A DNA stretch of 64,000 nucleotides, from contig CAVVHG010000004.1 of NCBI GenBank assembly GCA_963747985.1, forward strand, positions 186,001 to 250,000, in the 5' to 3' direction. The notes under the pieces were generated by a model. It searched no databases. It saw nothing but the letters and a program-made list of their open reading frames with translations, and was not told the DNA's origin. This document shows positions 9,216 through 17,976 of this stretch, piece after piece. The position numbers were made by a program, and so were the translations under genes. Position 1 is the first letter of the stretch, and every line of letters starts with the position of its first letter. This DNA comes from JACADW01 sp963747985 (lineage in GTDB: Bacteria > Acidobacteriota > UBA6911).

Positions 9216-9234
9216 TACTTTATATCATAAAGTA
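9216..9234 (-). promoter_or_regulatory. Perfect palindromic operator over the creD -10 box
   Basis: Arms TACTTTAT and ATAAAGTA around a three-base spacer form a 19-bp perfect palindrome. It covers the -10 hexamer of the creD promoter and ends 26 bases before the creD ATG, the position expected for a winged-helix repressor site. The regulator is not in the window. Confidence 0.65.
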
Positions 9235-9253
9235 TATCTCCGTGAGTTGTCAA
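9224..9253 (-). promoter_or_regulatory. Sigma-70 type promoter of creD
   Basis: On the minus strand TTGACA (9248-9253) and TATGAT (9224-9229) are separated by 18 bases. This is close to consensus, with a predicted start about 27 bases before the creD ATG. Confidence 0.6.
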
Positions 9254-9299
9254 CAAGTGAATGTGAAGGAGGGAAAGGCCCCATCGCACAGCGCCGCTG

Positions 9300-9329
9300 T
9301 TGCGACCGGGGGGCAACTGTCTATACAAT
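9300..9329 (+). promoter_or_regulatory. Possible promoter of the double alpha/beta-hydrolase gene
   Basis: TTGCGA (9300-9305), 18-base spacer, TACAAT (9324-9329), about 70 bases before the ATG at 9398. A moderate match by eye only. Confidence 0.3.
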
Positions 9330-9397
9330 CGCCGGGACATGACCGGGATCATCATCTGGCTTCGGGCGGCCGGGGCCTTCCACACAAGGTGGCAGCT

Positions 9398-11566
9398 ATG
9401 AAGTGCCTCAAGAGCGCTGTTCTTCTTTATTTTCTTGGAATGGCCTTTGACACCGGCGTTGTGCCCCGGGTTTTCGCGCAGAGCGAGGACCTCACCGTGC
9501 TGGGAGGCTGGATCCGGTGGTCTGACGCCGCCAGCCTGCTGCAGCACCGGCTGAATGACACGGCTCTGGCAATGCTGGAAAAGCGGGCGAAGCTTACTGC
9601 GAATCTGAAGACCGCTGACGACTGGCGGAAAAGGATGACTGAGGTGCGGTCGGCACTCAACGCGGTTTTGGGCCCTTTCCCGGAGCGGACTCCCCTCAAT
9701 CCCAGAACTTTGGGCACGGTTCGGAAGGACGGCTTCACGATAGAGAAGATCGTGTTCGAGTCAATGCCCGGCTTCTACGTCACAAGCTGCCTGTTCGTCC
9801 CGGAGCGTCGGGATGCCAGAGCGCCTGCCATCCTTTTCGTGAGCGGTCACACAGAGGAGGCATTCCGGCATCCAAGATACCAGCAGGTTGTTCTGAATCT
9901 CGTTGCCAAGGGCTTCGTCGTCCTCGCCATGGACCCGGTGGGTCAGGGCGAGAGGGTGCAGTACTACGATCCGGGCATCAGGAGGTCGTTGGTCGGGGGC
10001 CCGACCGCGGAGCATTCCTACTTCGGCACACAATGCTTCCTGACAGGGGCATCGGCCGCGCGCTACTTCACATGGGACGGCATCCGTGCCATCGATTACC
10101 TGGTCTCCAGACCTGAGGTCGACCCGGGCCGTATCGGCGTGACCGGCACCTCAGGCGGCGGCACACAGACGGGTTATATAGCCGCAATGGACAACAGGGT
10201 CGCAGCCGCCGCACCGAGCTGCTATATCACGAGCCTCCGCCGGCTCCTCGAATCGATCGGACCCCAGGACGCCGAGCAGAACCTCAACCTCGGCCTGCTG
10301 CACAGGATCGACTACGCAGACCTGCTCGAGGTGCGTGCACCCCGCGCCACCCTCATCGTTTCTACTACTCGCGATTTCTTCAGCATCCAGGGAGCGAGGG
10401 AGACGTTCAGCGAGGCGAAGACCGCATTCGAGGCGCTGGGGGCCGGGGACAAGCTCGGCATGGTCGAAGCCGACTTCGAACACGGGTATACCAGAAAGAC
10501 ACGCGAAGCGATCTACGGCTTCTTCCAGAAGTCACTTGCCTGTTCCGGCTCTCCCGCAGAAGCGGAGGTGCGGTTTCTGTCCCCCGAGGATATCACGGTA
10601 ACGCAGACCGGACAGGTGAGCGACTCTCTCGGCGGTGAGTCTGTCTTCTCGATCAACCGGGCCGAAGCCAACGGGCTGATCACTCGCCTGGAGGAATCCA
10701 GGGCTCGCGTCGCCGACCATATCGCGCGCGTGAAGCAGGAGGCCAGGCGCCTGCCAGGATTCACGGTTCCCAACGATCCCTCTGAACCTGTCTTTCGCGG
10801 AAGGTACGCCCGCTCCGGCTACCACGTTGAGATGTACGTGCTTCAAAGCGGGGCGGAGAGCCCGTTGCCGTTGCTTTTCATGCTGCCTGACCGGACGACC
10901 AGGCGGACCGCTGTCCTGTGCCTGCATCCGCAGGGGAAGTCTGCCGTCAGCGCGCCGGGAGGCGACGTCGAGCAGCTGGTGAAACAAGGTTACGCAGTTC
11001 TCGCCCCGGATCTGTCAGGTACGGGCGAACTGGGACGGGCGACAGATGCGATCGCATTCCTGGGAGTGCAGACCGGACGCACCGTCGTCGGCATTCGTGC
11101 GGAGGAGATCATCAGGTGCGTGCGTTTCCTGGCAGATCATCGTGACGCGGCCGGCGCGGGAATATGCGCCCTGGCTTTCGGCGAAATGTCGATTCCGCTG
11201 CTGCACGCAGCTGTCGTGGACGACGCAATCGCCAGGATTGCTCTGGTCGAACCGCTGCTTTCGTTTCAATCCGTGGTGACCAGCAGATTCTACAACCTGG
11301 ATCCGGCTTCGGTGATCGGCAACGTACTCACCGCCTATGACCTTCCGGACCTGGCGGCCTGCCTGGCGCCGCGGAACCTTCTCATGACAAACCCGGTAGA
11401 CGCGCTCGGCAGTCCGGCACCGGAGGCGCTGGTGACCGACAGCAGCAGGATTATCCACCGCGCCTACTCCGATCGGAACGCAGCCAGGAGGGTGCTGATC
11501 AGAACCGGTGTCATGGGGAGCCCGATAACAGAGACCCTCATTCCGTGGTTGGATTCACCGGAGTGA
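9398..11566 (+). CDS. Secreted protein with two alpha/beta-hydrolase domains (acetyl-xylan-esterase type)
   Basis: 722 residues. ATG at 9398 follows AAGGTGG and starts a signal peptide (about 1-28, ending RVFAQ); the longer upstream frame overlaps creD antisense and is rejected. Domain 1 (about 110-400) has the nucleophile elbow GVTGTSGGGTQTG with the serine near residue 253, preceded by MDPVGQGE. Domain 2 (about 460-700) keeps the fold landmarks (LCLHPQGKS, LAPDLSGTGE), but the elbow reads ALAFGEMS and lacks the serine. It is probably a periplasmic esterase or peptidase with one active and one degenerate domain. Confidence 0.75.
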   Translation: MKCLKSAVLLYFLGMAFDTGVVPRVFAQSEDLTVLGGWIRWSDAASLLQHRLNDTALAMLEKRAKLTANLKTADDWRKRMTEVRSALNAVLGPFPERTPLNPRTLGTVRKDGFTIEKIVFESMPGFYVTSCLFVPERRDARAPAILFVSGHTEEAFRHPRYQQVVLNLVAKGFVVLAMDPVGQGERVQYYDPGIRRSLVGGPTAEHSYFGTQCFLTGASAARYFTWDGIRAIDYLVSRPEVDPGRIGVTGTSGGGTQTGYIAAMDNRVAAAAPSCYITSLRRLLESIGPQDAEQNLNLGLLHRIDYADLLEVRAPRATLIVSTTRDFFSIQGARETFSEAKTAFEALGAGDKLGMVEADFEHGYTRKTREAIYGFFQKSLACSGSPAEAEVRFLSPEDITVTQTGQVSDSLGGESVFSINRAEANGLITRLEESRARVADHIARVKQEARRLPGFTVPNDPSEPVFRGRYARSGYHVEMYVLQSGAESPLPLLFMLPDRTTRRTAVLCLHPQGKSAVSAPGGDVEQLVKQGYAVLAPDLSGTGELGRATDAIAFLGVQTGRTVVGIRAEEIIRCVRFLADHRDAAGAGICALAFGEMSIPLLHAAVVDDAIARIALVEPLLSFQSVVTSRFYNLDPASVIGNVLTAYDLPDLAACLAPRNLLMTNPVDALGSPAPEALVTDSSRIIHRAYSDRNAARRVLIRTGVMGSPITETLIPWLDSPE

Positions 11567-11714
11567 TCCGAAGGCAGTCCGGCTGAGCCTGCGTGCAGCG
11601 GAATGGTCCGCGGCCGGACGTATTTCTTGCGGGAGAAGTCAAGTCGTCGACTCCCGCAAAACATTCGAACGGCGGCGCAGCGGATTTCCGCGCGCCCCCA
11701 CTGAGACAGGCCCC

Positions 11715-13757
11715 ATGGACAACAGCGAAAAGCCACAACAGATTCCCGGCCTCCCCGAAAATGCATACCGCCCACTCAATCCCGGCGAGAAATATCAGCC
11801 GCTCGTGCCGCCCGAGAGGATCATGACCGAGGTCTCAGGCCGGTCGATCGCCCTCGGCCTGGCTATGACGATCCTCTTCTCAGCCGCTGCCGCATTTATC
11901 GCACTGAAGCTGGGGCAGGGTATTGAAACGGCCATCCCGATTGCCATTCTGGCCGTCGGCTTTTCGACGGTTGCCCGCCGTTCGTCCACTCTCCTGGAGA
12001 ACCTGCAGGTGATCTCGCTGGGTGCGACGGCGGGGATCATCGTTGGCGGCTCCGTCTTCGTGATGCCGGCCATTTTCGTTCTTGGCATCGAGAAGCAATC
12101 CGGCTTCCTGCAGCTGTTTCTCGTGCCGTTCCTTGGGGCTGTGCTCGGCGTCTGCCTGCTTATCCCCTTCAGACGTTATTTCGTGGCGGACATGCACGGC
12201 AAGCTCCCGTTTCCCGAGGCGACGGCGACTACGGAGATCCTGGTTACCGGCGAGAAGGGCGGGCGGGCGGCAGAGGTCCTCCTTGCGTCGATGGGAGTCG
12301 GGCTGGTGCTCGATTACCTTGCCCTCGCGATGAAGACCTGGAGGGATATCTTCACGACGCGGCTTCTGCCTTCGCTGACGATGCTGACGACGGACCTGAA
12401 GGCGGTCTTTACTTTGAATACGTCATGCGCAGTCATGGGCCTGGGCTACATCATTGGCCTGCGTTACTCCGCCATCATATGTGCGGGCTCGGTCATGTCC
12501 TACTGGGTGCTGGTGCCGCTGCTCGCCCGCGCCGGAGCCCAGGCTGCACAGGGAATTCTCCCTGGCCTGCCGCCGATCTCGACGCTCGGCGCCGAGGACA
12601 TCTTCTTCCGGTATGTGCGCTCCATCGGCATCGGCGGAATTTTCGCGGCCGGCGTCCTGTCCATCCTCAAGATGAGCCCGGTCATATGGCAGGCCTTGAA
12701 CCAGGTCGTTCGCGAACTCTGGAGGCTGCGCTCGGGAGGGTTGCGCCCCGTTCAGACGCGCACCGACAGCGACATACCGATGATCCATGTCGCAGGCATC
12801 CTGACTGCGACTGCGTTTGCGATCGGCCTTTATTTCCGCTTTGTCGTCCTTGCGGGCCAGCCGGCCGCGACGGGAAAGGCCATTGCCGCACTGATCCTCA
12901 CCCTCGTGATCTCGGCCCTTTTTGCGGCCGTTTCAGCCTGGGCCGTGGCCATTATCTCGATAACACCCGTGTCAGGTATGACACTCACCACGCTGATCAT
13001 CTCTTCCGTTATCCTGGGACGCTACTTTGGGCTGACCGGTTCCGAGGGAATGCTCTCGGCACTCCTGATCGGCGGGGTCGTCTGCTCGGCACTCGCCATG
13101 ACGGGATCCATGATAACGCTGATGAAGATCGGGTACTGGATCGGGGGTACGCCGAGGAAATCGCAGTGGGCCTTGATTGGCGGGGCCGCCGTGGCGTCTT
13201 TGACCGTGACGGCGGTAATGCTGCTTTTTGCCCACACGCAAGGCTATGTCGTGACCCCGGGACACCCGAACCCGATGCCGGCTCCGCAGGCAAACGCCAT
13301 GGCAGCCGTAGTCCGTTCTACCATGGGAACTGCCGAAGCCCCCTGGTTTCTCTACGGGCTCGGTGCGGTCATTACCCTGCTGGTGGAGATGACCGGCGTG
13401 TCGCCGCTCGCATTTGCGTTGGGAATGTACCTGCCCATGGAATTGAACACACCGCTGCTTGCCGGTGCGATCGTGGCCTGGTGCGTCCGCCGCTCCGCCG
13501 GCCGCGATCAGGTTCTGGAAAAGGCAAGGCATGACCGCGGCACACTCGTAGCATCCGGTCTGATTGCCGGCGGTGCGCTTGCCGGCGTTCTGCAGGGGAT
13601 TACCGATGTGCTCCAGGAATGGCTCGGCGGGAAGCTCTATTCGTTCAACAACGACGGATGGGGCGGCAACTGGCTTGGCTTCGCTGTATTTGTGGCCCTG
13701 GGGTTGGGCGTCTTCCTCGATGCCCGTGCCCACGGCCGGGCCACACCCGCGTCATGA
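11715..13757 (+). CDS. OPT-family oligopeptide transporter
   Basis: 680 residues, about 14-16 membrane segments, the usual size for bacterial OPT proteins. The N-terminal NAYRPLNPGEKYQPLVPPE and the GLAMTILFSAAAAFIALKLGQ segment are typical, as is the later LPFPEATATTEILVTGE loop. ATG at 11715; only a weak GAGACAGG lies upstream. It imports oligopeptides or peptide-like metal chelates in symport with protons; the substrate is not deducible. The gene is monocistronic, with a 600-bp non-coding element following it. Confidence 0.9.
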   Translation: MDNSEKPQQIPGLPENAYRPLNPGEKYQPLVPPERIMTEVSGRSIALGLAMTILFSAAAAFIALKLGQGIETAIPIAILAVGFSTVARRSSTLLENLQVISLGATAGIIVGGSVFVMPAIFVLGIEKQSGFLQLFLVPFLGAVLGVCLLIPFRRYFVADMHGKLPFPEATATTEILVTGEKGGRAAEVLLASMGVGLVLDYLALAMKTWRDIFTTRLLPSLTMLTTDLKAVFTLNTSCAVMGLGYIIGLRYSAIICAGSVMSYWVLVPLLARAGAQAAQGILPGLPPISTLGAEDIFFRYVRSIGIGGIFAAGVLSILKMSPVIWQALNQVVRELWRLRSGGLRPVQTRTDSDIPMIHVAGILTATAFAIGLYFRFVVLAGQPAATGKAIAALILTLVISALFAAVSAWAVAIISITPVSGMTLTTLIISSVILGRYFGLTGSEGMLSALLIGGVVCSALAMTGSMITLMKIGYWIGGTPRKSQWALIGGAAVASLTVTAVMLLFAHTQGYVVTPGHPNPMPAPQANAMAAVVRSTMGTAEAPWFLYGLGAVITLLVEMTGVSPLAFALGMYLPMELNTPLLAGAIVAWCVRRSAGRDQVLEKARHDRGTLVASGLIAGGALAGVLQGITDVLQEWLGGKLYSFNNDGWGGNWLGFAVFVALGLGVFLDARAHGRATPAS

Positions 13758-13833
13758 GACCTGTCGAAGCGCAAGTCAGGCAATGGGAGCACGACGAAGA
13801 GGCGAAGGACAATCGCAACACGCGTCGGGGATT

Positions 13834-13921
13834 CTGTTCGACCCCTTCAGGGTTGCCATTTCATGCAAACGCTGCCACCCGGGGTTTGCACCCCGGCTTC
13901 TCTGTTCCACCTTCGGGGTGG
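13834..13921 (+). repeat. Three-hairpin module, element A left copy
   Basis: Successive hairpins: CGACCC/GGGTTG (13839-13855), CCGGGG-TTTGCA-CCCCGG (13879-13896) and CCACC/GGTGG (13907-13921). The same order and motifs recur at 24429-24520 and, inverted, at 14128-14220 and 25799-25893. Confidence 0.75.
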
Positions 13922-13947
13922 CTTCGCAAGCGGCGATCGGGTCCAGT

Positions 13948-14060
13948 ATCGGAATCGGCCTCGGCATCGATATCGATAGCGACGGGGAAGAAGCCTCAAT
14001 CGCGGAGTCAGCCGCGTAATGGATACGAATGCCGATACCGATCGCGGCCCCGATTCCGAT
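13948..14060. repeat. GAT/ATCG low-complexity core of element A
   Basis: The sequence is a run of ATCGG, GATCC and CCGAT words. ATCGGAATCGG (13948-13958) is repeated in inverted form at 14050-14060, so the core itself is palindromic. Similar GATCCCGATGCCGAT runs occur near 44210. Confidence 0.6.
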
Positions 14061-14127
14061 CCCGACCTCGAGGACTCCGCGCGATTGACCGCGAAGCCTC
14101 TGCGGGTCTGACCGAGATCCGCGCTGA

Positions 14128-14220
14128 CGACCCTGGAGGGGTCGGACAGAACAGCCCGGGGTGCAAACCCCGGGAATCGCCGGTCTGCCGCAGGGATCAA
14201 CCCTGTAAGGGTTGAACAGC
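14128..14220 (-). repeat. Three-hairpin module, element A right copy (inverted)
   Basis: Hairpins CGACCC/GGGTCG (14128-14144), CCCGGGGT-GCAA-ACCCCGGG (14155-14174) and TCAACCCT-GTA-AGGGTTGA (14197-14215). It is the reverse complement of the left module in order and sequence. Confidence 0.75.
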
Positions 14221-14359
14221 GGCCCTACCGCAAAAGCAAGCGGTCTCGCCCGCCGGCGTCTGCGTTGCTGCGGCAGGAGGATTACCGCAGGCAGAAACGT
14301 CACGTTTCGACGCGTCCTGCGTGATCAGGACAGCCTGGTCCCGATCATCCTGGCCGCTT

Positions 14360-15451
14360 CTACTTGATCTTCTTTGCCCTGTTTGTATCGCCGCCCATGT
14401 AGAAGTCGAGGCTCTCGACCGTACCCTGGTCATTCACCTGGAATGTAACAGTGCTGTCGACCTCTTTCGCGAAAAACTTCATCCTGGATTCCGCGAACAG
14501 GGCGTGCTCGTGCGCACTGCCGGGGCTTATGAGCTTCATGTACGCCTGGCCGCCTTTGCGCAGGATCTCAATCGACAGGAGCGGTGTGACACGGTAAAGA
14601 CCGACATAGCGGTCCAGCAATTGATTCGAATACGTAAACTCCTTCTGCTTCGCGTCGGCACCGAGTTCCCGGGCCCAGATGTTTCTATACCGCACCGGGT
14701 TTCCGTGATCCTGGAGCGAGAGCGGGAGCTTGTCAGCCTGAGAGGCATAGGGTTCATGCACCATCCAGTTGGTCGGACCAATCAAGTCAACGTCGTTTTG
14801 AGCGAGCACACCGTTGTAAAGAAGCGTGAGCCGTGCAGGCGACACAAGCTGGCCCTTCGGATCGAACCGGGGACGAGCAAAAACGATGTCGTAGGTCTGC
14901 CACTGCCCGGGTGGACGTGCCGGATTCACCAGCGGCGGGAACTCACCGTAGACGCTGCCTGCATACCCGTCGGCGTAAGTCTCGTTCTGAAAATTGTCCA
15001 GCACCTGTATCTCAAAGAGGCCCATCAGGAAAACGCCGCTGTTGCCACGTCCCTGGCTCTTTCCCATCGGAGGGACGGGAGCTGCCCATTCGACGTGCAA
15101 CTGACAGTCACCGAAGTTCTGGAAGGTGCGAATCATTCCGCTCCCTGCGACACACTCCATGATCCCGTCCTTGATCACCCACTTGGTCGGACTGCCGTCC
15201 ATGGCGCACCACTGAGCCAAGTCCTTGCCGTCGAACAAGACCGTCGCGTCTGAAGGAGCCTTGCCCGGCATCTCCTGAGTGCCGGCTGTCCCGGGATCGA
15301 CCACCGGAGGTCTCGGGCGATTCCAATCGTGCATTTTGTATACGGAGTCGGACTGGGCGAGGCCTGCTCCGGACGACGCGACCGCCAAAACGACTAAGCT
15401 GAATGCCGGCAAGAACATACCCGAAATGGCACTGCGGGTTCGATTTTTCAT
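14360..15451 (-). CDS. Secreted DUF1080 (3-keto-disaccharide hydrolase-like) protein
   Basis: 363 residues with a signal peptide (about 1-33, ending GLAQS). Residues about 65-240 form the DUF1080 concanavalin-like domain: VLFDGKDLAQW, WVIKDGIMEC, GNSGVFLMGLFEIQVLD and a late PLSLQDHGNPVRYRNIW, the usual final strand. The C-terminal 90 residues resemble a small accessory beta domain (DUF3471 type). Characterised relatives act on 3-keto-glycosides. The gene points toward hairpin element A. The ribosome-binding site is weak. Confidence 0.85.
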   Translation of the reverse strand: MKNRTRSAISGMFLPAFSLVVLAVASSGAGLAQSDSVYKMHDWNRPRPPVVDPGTAGTQEMPGKAPSDATVLFDGKDLAQWCAMDGSPTKWVIKDGIMECVAGSGMIRTFQNFGDCQLHVEWAAPVPPMGKSQGRGNSGVFLMGLFEIQVLDNFQNETYADGYAGSVYGEFPPLVNPARPPGQWQTYDIVFARPRFDPKGQLVSPARLTLLYNGVLAQNDVDLIGPTNWMVHEPYASQADKLPLSLQDHGNPVRYRNIWARELGADAKQKEFTYSNQLLDRYVGLYRVTPLLSIEILRKGGQAYMKLISPGSAHEHALFAESRMKFFAKEVDSTVTFQVNDQGTVESLDFYMGGDTNRAKKIK

Positions 15452-15688
15452 AGTACTGATCTCATGGTTGAAAGATGTGGATGGGATTTCTCTTCAGGCT
15501 GTGGAGTCTATCTGAACACCGTGCCGGCTAGAAATACAAAAATGGCAGTGACCTTTGCGGGGCTGTAAGGAAGGTTGGACGTATCAGCGCTGGATGATGG
15601 AGTTTGAGACACGAAGGCCGCCCAGTCAGGCGGCCGCTAGCGGGAAGGTGAGTCGGTCCGGCAGACAATGCCCAGATCGCCGTCTTGC

Positions 15689-15820
15689 TCAAACCTCACG
15701 GATTCGCTCATAAAGCTTAATGCGGCGCCAGGCCGCCCTCTGCCCGATAGCAAACCCGAAAACAAACATCATCACACCCGATACCACAGCGGTGATCAGC
15801 GGCGAACCTAGCAGTTCCAT
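15689..15820 (-). CDS. Small single-pass membrane protein (43 residues)
   Basis: ATG at 15818-15820 is preceded by a near-perfect AAGGAGGAG at good spacing. The product has one hydrophobic segment (about residues 8-27, ITAVVSGVMMFVFGFAIG) followed by a basic tail (QRAAWRRIKLYERIREV). I do not recognise it. It reads away from the LolA-like gene, alone. The strong ribosome-binding site plus the membrane-anchor-and-basic-tail design argue for a real gene; function unknown. Confidence 0.6.
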   Translation of the reverse strand: MELLGSPLITAVVSGVMMFVFGFAIGQRAAWRRIKLYERIREV

Positions 15821-16183
15821 TGTCGATCTCCTCCTTGCGCTCTGCGCAAGAAGCCCCTGACGTTTCGCCGAGGGGAGAGACGGCCTGGGACTGCGACCAG
15901 TATCAAAGCCATCCCTGAATCTTCCGGGCGAGCGAGGGGAGACGATCGCACGGACTCCAGGGGCTCGGTCCGGGGCTTTGCTCTGGCACGGTCCCGAATT
16001 CCGCGGCTCTCTTCCTGTGCAGCCGCGAAATTACCCCTCATAACACGTACACTACAATGCTCTTAGTGAAAAAAGCAACAAATATGCGTCAATTCACTTG
16101 CGGGCGGCCGAATGGTGAAGCAGGACCGGGACGCGGTGAACCCCGGAGGCGCGTTTTGCGTACATGAGCAGGAAGGAGCTGCT
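15821..16183. other. 363-bp intergenic region between divergent genes
   Basis: It holds the promoters of the 43-codon gene (minus) and the LolA-like gene (plus). A minus-strand TTGACG occurs near 16090 but no good -10 pairs with it. No other structure seen. Confidence 0.4.
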
Positions 16184-17080
16184 ATGTCGAGTTACAGGCC
16201 TTTCGCGATGTCGGTCCTCTGGTTCGTGCTGACGGGTGGCTTCCCCTTTGCCCAGACCCGGACAACCGAGCCGGTCGAATCGATTATGGCGCGGGTTGCG
16301 GAGAACCAGGACCGCGCCCTTGAGCTGCGCTCCGCCTACATTTACAACCAGAATGTTCTAATCAGGTTTTTCAGAGGGAATGGAAAACTGGCACGCGAGG
16401 AGTACAGGGAGTACACGGTGACGCCGGGTCCCAAAGACACCTCCAAAACTCTCCTGAGCTTCCGGGGAAAGTACGAGAGGGGAGGCAAATACATCGAATA
16501 CACGCAACCCGGATATGAGTACCGGGACGTAGACATCGACGGCGCTCTGATAGGGAGCCTGGCCGACGACCTGACCCATGACAAAGGGTCCCGCGACGGG
16601 ATATCGGTCGACTTGTTCCCGTTGACGAGCAAGTCGCAATCAGGGTACCGCTTCGCGCTGGAAGGGAAGGAGGAGTATCGGGGCAGGGAAGTGTTCCGAA
16701 TAGGCTTCAAGCCGGCTTCGATGGATGATGAACACGTGTTCGAGGATACCCCCTGGGCCGGATCGATCCTCGTGGATGCGCAGGACTACCAGCCCGTCAT
16801 GGTCGCGACCCACCTGGCAAAAGGGCTTCCTTTGTTTGTGAAGACTGTTCTCGGCACAAACCTGCGGGGACTGGGGTTCAAGATCTCCTATGAAAAGCAG
16901 GATGATGGCCTTTGGTTTCCCGTGAGCTACGGGGGTGAGTTCGAGGTCAAGGCTGTTTTTTTCTACAAGCGTAAAATGGCGATCGCTCTTCGAAATTCCG
17001 CCTTCCAGCATGTGCGGGTGAATACTCGTGTGACCTTTGAGGATTCCCCGGGCGGCGAGGAGGCAAAACAGACCCCGTAG
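16184..17080 (+). CDS. Secreted LolA-like / outer-membrane lipoprotein-sorting-fold protein
   Basis: 298 residues. ATG at 16184 follows GGAAGGAG and begins a signal peptide (about 1-24, ending PFAQT). The rest is beta-rich with conserved-looking YEYRDVDIDG, RGREVFRIGF, WAGSILVDAQDYQPV and LWFPVSYGGEFEV; this pattern of a substrate-loaded half-barrel with lysine-rich strands occurs in LolA/DUF4292-like periplasmic proteins common in Acidobacteriota. The specific role is unknown. Confidence 0.65.
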   Translation: MSSYRPFAMSVLWFVLTGGFPFAQTRTTEPVESIMARVAENQDRALELRSAYIYNQNVLIRFFRGNGKLAREEYREYTVTPGPKDTSKTLLSFRGKYERGGKYIEYTQPGYEYRDVDIDGALIGSLADDLTHDKGSRDGISVDLFPLTSKSQSGYRFALEGKEEYRGREVFRIGFKPASMDDEHVFEDTPWAGSILVDAQDYQPVMVATHLAKGLPLFVKTVLGTNLRGLGFKISYEKQDDGLWFPVSYGGEFEVKAVFFYKRKMAIALRNSAFQHVRVNTRVTFEDSPGGEEAKQTP

Positions 17081-17237
17081 TCGCTTCGATACGTCCGGCT
17101 GCAACACCCTCCCGTCACTTCTTTGGCCCGATTCCTGATTCCCTGATATTATTGTCGGCACCGCCGGTCACTCACGGGGCGGGTGTCAGATATCTTCGGG
17201 CTCAAGGGCCACGCCATGGCCCGGTGGAGGAAAGAAT

Positions 17238-17750
17238 ATGAAGGCTACCACTCGTCTTCCGGTTTCACTGTTTGTTCTGCTCTGCCTCCTGTTGCCCGCG
17301 CTCGTCATCAGCGCGGAAGAGGTTGCCGTTCTGAGCGGCGACGAACTGAACAAAGTCGTTCCGACTGGTTTCTACTACGAAGGGCTCGCCGCGCCGACGC
17401 AGATGCGCAATGCTGCAGCCGTCAGGTTCGGGACCAAGCGCTTTGTGATCGTGGCTCTGGTGGATACCTCGGGATACGCGACGAGCGTGCGCGAGCGGTA
17501 CGAGGGCTTCTTCATAACGGATTCCAGGATCCAGGTGGGTCGCGCCGAAGTAGCCCCCGGGGCCTATGGATTCGGATTTACCGCCGACAACAAAATGAAC
17601 ATTTTTGACGTCGGCGGTAACCAGCTGCATTCCGTCGTCGCGGTGAAGGACAGCCAGTTGTCCGCACCGCGACCTCTTGCCTTTGTGAAAACCGGCGAAG
17701 AGCTGCGGCTGTATCGCGGGCGCAACTACGTTGAGATCAAGGCCAAGTAG
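17238..17750 (+). CDS. Small secreted protein of unknown function
   Basis: 170 residues, ATG preceded by GGAGGAAAG. Signal peptide about 1-26 (SLFVLLCLLLPALVISAEE). The mature part has VPTGFYYEGLAAPTQMRNAA near its start and a C-terminal beta-rich stretch (LRLYRGRNYVEIKAK). I recognise no domain with confidence. It precedes the 1061-residue propeller by about 225 bp and may be in the same transcript. Confidence 0.65.
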   Translation: MKATTRLPVSLFVLLCLLLPALVISAEEVAVLSGDELNKVVPTGFYYEGLAAPTQMRNAAAVRFGTKRFVIVALVDTSGYATSVRERYEGFFITDSRIQVGRAEVAPGAYGFGFTADNKMNIFDVGGNQLHSVVAVKDSQLSAPRPLAFVKTGEELRLYRGRNYVEIKAK

Positions 17751-17976
17751 CTGAGGCAGGCGGCGACCTGTTACGACAATGCCTTCGTCAGGTGTCAAGC
17801 CGGTGGCCTGTCCCAAGGGGCGTTCCAGGCTCCTCCGCGGCCTTTGAGCCTCCGCGGTGAGATTTTCTCGTCTTTTTCGGCGGAAAACCGGACCGCGTCA
17901 GGTTCCCGTTGCGGATAGGCTCGCAACTGGCACAGAATCCCGCCTTCGAACAAAACTGAAACTGATGGGGGAGAAC

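Larger units (their letters stand above)
13758..14359. other. 602-bp gap holding hairpin element A
   Basis: No gene is credible here. It holds two inverted three-hairpin modules (13834-13921 and 14128-14220) around a GAT/ATCG-rich core. Frames that run through it are artefacts of the repeat. Confidence 0.7.

Noticed and set aside
9065..9397. N-terminal extension of the double alpha/beta hydrolase
   Set aside because: It is antisense to creD and its promoter; a signal peptide and ribosome-binding site start at 9398.
9530..13000. Possible tRNA or structured RNA in the 9-13 kb region
   Set aside because: No cloverleaf or conserved T-loop (GTTCGA with matching stem) could be built; coding is continuous here.
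12425..13534. 369-codon plus-strand ORF
   Set aside because: It is another frame of the OPT transporter gene, with Arg/His/Pro-rich shadow composition.
15808..16041. 77-codon minus-strand ORF
   Set aside because: Arg-rich, no ribosome-binding site, and it overlaps the much better supported 43-codon gene's leader.
16085..16110. Minus-strand promoter for the 43-codon gene (TTGACG)
   Set aside because: No acceptable -10 hexamer at 16-18 bases; kept only as a remark.
17183..17608. 141-codon ORF
   Set aside because: An alternate frame of the small secreted protein at 17238, which has the signal peptide and ribosome-binding site.
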